A stretch of 7,546 nt of DNA from contig CABQLI010000087.1 of NCBI GenBank assembly GCA_902464965.1, positions 1 through 7,546 of the forward strand, written 5' to 3'. Both the position numbers and the translations under genes were made by a program. The notes under the pieces were generated by a model that saw only the letters and a list, made by a program, of their open reading frames with translations, had not been told where the DNA came from and did no database searches. Below are positions 6,230 to 7,546 of this stretch, piece after piece. Source of the DNA: an uncultured Collinsella sp. (GTDB taxonomy: Bacteria > Actinomycetota > Coriobacteriia > Coriobacteriales > Coriobacteriaceae). The stretch's first letter is position 1. Every line of letters starts with the position of its first letter.

Positions 6230-7435
6230 ATGTCACCAAACAGCGATTCCATCCTTTCCCAGGAGCTCTCGCGCCGCACTGCCCTCAAGGCCCTGTTCGG
6301 CGCCGCTTCTGCGGCAGTTCTTTTTGGCCTGCCCGCTCGCGCCCGTGCGGCGGAGGCTTCCAAAGAAACCACCGATAAACTGAATGCTGCCCAGGCGCAG
6401 CTCGACGAGGTTCAGGCCCAGCTCGACAGCATCGCAAATGAGTATGCGGCGCTGGCCAACAAGAATGCCCAGACCCTCAACGACATCGAGAATGTCCAGG
6501 GCAAGATTGACGACACGCAGGCCCAGATCGATGAAAAGAAGGCCGAGCTCAAGAAGAAGCGCAACGACCTTTCCGATCGCGTGGCCGCCAGCTACAAGTC
6601 CGGCGGCACGAACATCCTGTCGCTGCTGCTGGCCTCTGGCTCGTTTGAGGAACTCGTCGCCAACGCGCATTACGTTGAGAAGATCAACAAGAGCGACCGC
6701 GATGCCATCGAGGATATCCAGACGATTCAGGCTGAGCTCGACGCACAGAAGACCGAGCTCGAAGCACAAAAGGCCGACCTGGAAAAACTCAAGGACCAGC
6801 AGACGGCTCAGATGCAGGATATGCAGGCCAAGCAGCAAGAAGTCCAGACCGTGCTGAACGGTCTTTCCGACGACGTCAAGGAGCTCATGGCTCAGCGCGA
6901 TTCCGAGATCCTCGCTGCCGCCCAGGCTGAGGAGGCTGCCAGGAAGGCCGCCGCTGCCGCTGCCGCCGCGAACAAGAACAATTCCTACTCGGGTGGTTCA
7001 AACTCGGGTGGCGGATCGTATGCGCCCGGAACCCCGCAACAGAATGCCGGCTCGGGCAAACAGCAGGCCGTCGTCAACGCGTGCTACTCCACGCCTTCGC
7101 CGGGTCAGAACTGGTGCGCGGCGTGGGTTACCAATGTCTTCCGTAACGCCGGCGTGGGCTATTTTGGCGGCAACGCATGCGATATGTTTAACGCATGGTG
7201 CTATAGCTCCGACCGCTCGGCGCTGCAGGTGGGCATGATCGTGGCCGATTCCTCGCACAGCGGCACGGGTGCTCCGGGCCTTATCTACGGTCATGTGGGT
7301 ATCTACGTTGGCGGCGGTATCGTTATGAGCAACGAGGGTGCCATTACGTCTAAGTCGCTTGATTCGTTTATTAGCTTCTATGGCACTGGCTCTGGCGTGC
7401 GTTGGGGCTGGCTCGGCGGTATTGCGCTGTCGTAA
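6230..7435 (+). CDS. Tat-exported PcsB-like coiled-coil protein with C-terminal CHAP-like cysteine hydrolase domain
   Basis: The 401-residue product is predicted to be a secreted peptidoglycan hydrolase. Residues 12-40 form an export signal: a twin-arginine motif SRRTALK (14-20), a hydrophobic Ala-rich core and an AxA cleavage site (A38-R39-A40). Residues 44-230 are a long Gln/Glu/Lys/Ala-rich coiled coil with a central hydrophobic break (ILSLLLASGSFEELV, 129-143), the pattern of PcsB/CwlO-type N-domains. In such proteins this domain binds the FtsEX complex that controls activity. An Ala-rich run (239-247) and a Ser/Gly linker (251-278) follow. The C-terminal domain (about 280-401) carries NWCAAWV with predicted nucleophile C296 and YGHVGIYVGGG with predicted H355, as in CHAP/C40-type amidases or endopeptidases; N368 or E369 could be the third residue. 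There is no membrane anchor or LPxTG. The gene is divergent from galE and followed by a terminator. Bond specificity is unknown. NlpC/P60 rather than CHAP is the main alternative. Confidence 0.85.
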   Translation: MSPNSDSILSQELSRRTALKALFGAASAAVLFGLPARARAAEASKETTDKLNAAQAQLDEVQAQLDSIANEYAALANKNAQTLNDIENVQGKIDDTQAQIDEKKAELKKKRNDLSDRVAASYKSGGTNILSLLLASGSFEELVANAHYVEKINKSDRDAIEDIQTIQAELDAQKTELEAQKADLEKLKDQQTAQMQDMQAKQQEVQTVLNGLSDDVKELMAQRDSEILAAAQAEEAARKAAAAAAAANKNNSYSGGSNSGGGSYAPGTPQQNAGSGKQQAVVNACYSTPSPGQNWCAAWVTNVFRNAGVGYFGGNACDMFNAWCYSSDRSALQVGMIVADSSHSGTGAPGLIYGHVGIYVGGGIVMSNEGAITSKSLDSFISFYGTGSGVRWGWLGGIALS

Positions 7436-7494
7436 AGCCGACGGGGCCGCGTGCCCGCCCGCAATATATTTGATTGCCTGCTCGGGCAGTCCTG

Positions 7495-7531
7495 CGCAAG
7501 ACGAAGGCCACATTAAGTGGCCTTCTTTGCG
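7495..7531 (+). terminator. Intrinsic terminator of the hydrolase gene
   Basis: GAAGGCCAC (7503-7511) and GTGGCCTTC (7517-7525) form a perfect 9-bp stem with a 5-nt loop. The short T-rich tail TTTG follows, and CGCAA/TTGCG (7495-7499 / 7527-7531) can pair outside it. It lies 67 bases after the stop codon. A weaker small hairpin precedes it at 7472-7491. Confidence 0.8.
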
Positions 7532-7546
7532 TGCGGAACTCGCGAT

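Larger units (their letters stand above)
6169..6232. promoter_or_regulatory. Inverted/direct repeat cluster around the hydrolase promoter and start
   Basis: CATATGTAC (6169-6177) is the perfect inverted repeat of GTACATATG (6224-6232), which includes the hydrolase start codon. The core ATATGTA also recurs directly at 6182-6188, twelve bases after its first copy at 6170-6176. The cluster brackets the proposed -10 (6203-6208). It could be a set of regulator sites. The AT-rich composition makes chance matches more likely than in the coding regions. Confidence 0.35.

Noticed and set aside
5980..6372. A 130-codon minus-strand open frame upstream of galE
   Set aside because: It spans the divergent promoters and the start of the hydrolase gene, has no Shine-Dalgarno or family signature, and conflicts with the well-supported features there.

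Overview
The window looks like a chromosomal segment from a GC-rich, gut-associated actinobacterium of the Coriobacteriia, most likely Collinsella or a close relative. This is inferred from GC-rich codon use, the gene set (maltodextrin ABC ATPase, a short-form glycogen phosphorylase, MalQ, GalE) and a Tat-exported coiled-coil/CHAP-type wall hydrolase. No rRNA or other direct taxonomic marker is present.

Layout from left to right: (1) 1-324, + strand: the C-terminal end of an MsmK/UgpC/MalK-type sugar ABC transporter ATPase, truncated by the window edge. (2) 325-780: a gene-free stretch between convergent genes, with an intrinsic terminator for each neighbour at its two ends and, between them, three related long palindromes spaced about 80 bp apart. 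This is the most unusual structure in the window. (3) 781-3048, - strand: glycogen/maltodextrin phosphorylase (glgP). (4) 3049-3176: a gap holding a perfect 11-bp GC-rich hairpin. (5) 3177-4682, - strand: 4-alpha-glucanotransferase (malQ). (6) 4683-4901: the malQ promoter, with an inverted repeat between its -35 and -10, followed by the galE terminator. (7) 4902-5963, - strand: UDP-glucose 4-epimerase (galE) with its own promoter and terminator. (8) 5964-6229: a divergent intergenic region. (9) 6230-7435, + strand: a secreted PcsB-like coiled-coil protein with a C-terminal CHAP-like cysteine hydrolase domain, followed by a terminator.

The metabolic genes fit one theme. The ABC ATPase probably powers uptake of oligosaccharides. 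MalQ disproportionates short maltodextrins into longer chains, and GlgP phosphorolyses these to glucose-1-phosphate. GalE interconverts UDP-glucose and UDP-galactose, linking galactose use and envelope sugar supply. The malQ-glgP pair probably forms a transcription unit in which the intergenic hairpin may set the glgP:malQ ratio. The divergent hydrolase gene probably acts in cell-wall remodelling and is not obviously linked to carbohydrate use.

I found no phage, insertion sequence, CRISPR, tRNA or rRNA. The clearest candidates for something undescribed are the triple palindrome array and the small operator-like inverted repeats in the malQ and hydrolase promoters.
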